Part shown: positions 63,864 through 64,000 of the stretch, in pieces
Position numbering within the stretch: the first letter of the stretch is position 1
Layout of the letters: the number at the start of each line of letters is the position of its first letter
Origin: Massilia sp. KIM
GTDB lineage: Bacteria; Pseudomonadota; Gammaproteobacteria; Burkholderiales; Burkholderiaceae_D
Length of the DNA: 64,000 nucleotides
Direction of reading: 5' to 3'
Assembly (NCBI RefSeq): GCF_002007115.1
Contig: NZ_MVAD01000002.1
Location: 992,001-1,056,000, forward strand
Notes under the pieces: generated by a model
Seen by the model: the letters and a program-made list of their open reading frames with translations, nothing else
Told to the model about the DNA's origin: nothing
Database searches by the model: none
Position numbers and translations under genes: made by a program

Positions 63864-63974
63864 ATGTCCAACATCTGGTTGCTGTTCCTGCCCTTCGCCG
63901 GCCTGTCCGCCCTGTTCGTGCGCGGCGTGCTGCGCCTGGTGCCGAAGTCGAACGAGGACTTCACCTTCTTCTGA
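63864..63974 (+). CDS. 36-residue single-pass membrane protein
   Basis: ATG with AGGAG seven bases upstream, encoding 36 residues: a hydrophobic segment beginning MSNIWLLFLPFAGLSALFV, a basic turn, and the polar end SNEDFTFF. One membrane helix with the C-terminus probably inside. It is the first gene after a perfect TetR operator, and its product may accompany an operon that continues past the window. Codon use matches neighbours, which supports it being real. Confidence 0.62.
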   Translation: MSNIWLLFLPFAGLSALFVRGVLRLVPKSNEDFTFF

Positions 63975-64000
63975 AGCGCGCGCGGCCCCGTTGGCTGGAC

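Overview
The window is GC-rich bacterial chromosome with dense, mostly short-spaced genes. Gene content and order point to a motile betaproteobacterium of the Oxalobacteraceae, most likely Massilia/Telluria or a close relative (inference). The supporting features are a fliC-flaG-fliD-fliS-fliT cluster with sigma-28 promoters, a spoT-rpoZ-gmk-yicC / kinase-phosphatase-rph-rdgB-hemW block, a HexR-type Entner-Doudoroff cluster, a Bug-family binding protein and a PEP-CTERM protein. I saw no prophage, CRISPR array, intact insertion sequence, rRNA or tRNA gene. Most of the window is core genome, and the less ordinary material is in intergenic repeats, small ORFs and a few unassigned proteins.

Layout. 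1-10.8 kb: a truncated PAS protein, then a leftward flagellar block (PilZ/YcgR brake, lone FlhB C-domain, FliK-like protein, FliT, FliS, FliD, FlaG, flagellin, FliB flagellin methylase) and a GGDEF diguanylate cyclase. Two good sigma-28 promoters precede fliD and fliC. 10.9-18.6 kb: a three-gene NarL-type two-component operon, greB, heme oxygenase, a DUF2231-like membrane protein with a sorbosone-dehydrogenase-like lipoprotein, a PEP-CTERM protein, and GFA and YciI family proteins. 18.6-27.7 kb: stringent response and nucleotide housekeeping (spoT, rpoZ, gmk, yicC), then a Ser/Thr kinase and PP2C phosphatase pair upstream of rph, rdgB and hemW. 27.7-36.2 kb: an M28 peptidase, a thioesterase, and an RND tripartite efflux operon facing its TetR repressor, with an operator lying on the efflux promoter.

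36.2-46.1 kb is a central-carbon region: transaldolase, free-methionine-sulfoxide reductase, HexR, zwf, an SMP-30 lactonase, pgi, edd and eda. HexR-like sites lie before zwf, pgi and edd, so HexR probably co-ordinates the whole cluster. No pgl is present in the window and the SMP-30 protein may supply the lactonase step. 46-51 kb: an HExxH protein, a diheme cytochrome c, a secreted protein with mirror-symmetric cysteines, rpiA, a lipoprotein, yggX and argA. 51-64 kb: hrpA, a cytosolic histidine kinase with a PRC-barrel protein, a 35-residue basic ORF, a Tat-signal SDR, a Bug protein, a type II NADH dehydrogenase, a degenerate HAD-like protein opposite a LysR regulator, and a TetR regulator with two matching operators, the second in front of a 36-residue membrane peptide.

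Two repeat families stand out. One is a REP-like palindrome present as five inverted pairs, always between genes. The other is a 60-bp element with long terminal inverted repeats, present as two inverted copies around what looks like the decayed end of a gene. A 21-bp tandem array made from the 3' end of the SMP-30 gene is a third oddity. I found no clearly new multi-gene defence or biosynthetic system. The best candidates for undescribed biology are these repeats and the small proteins.
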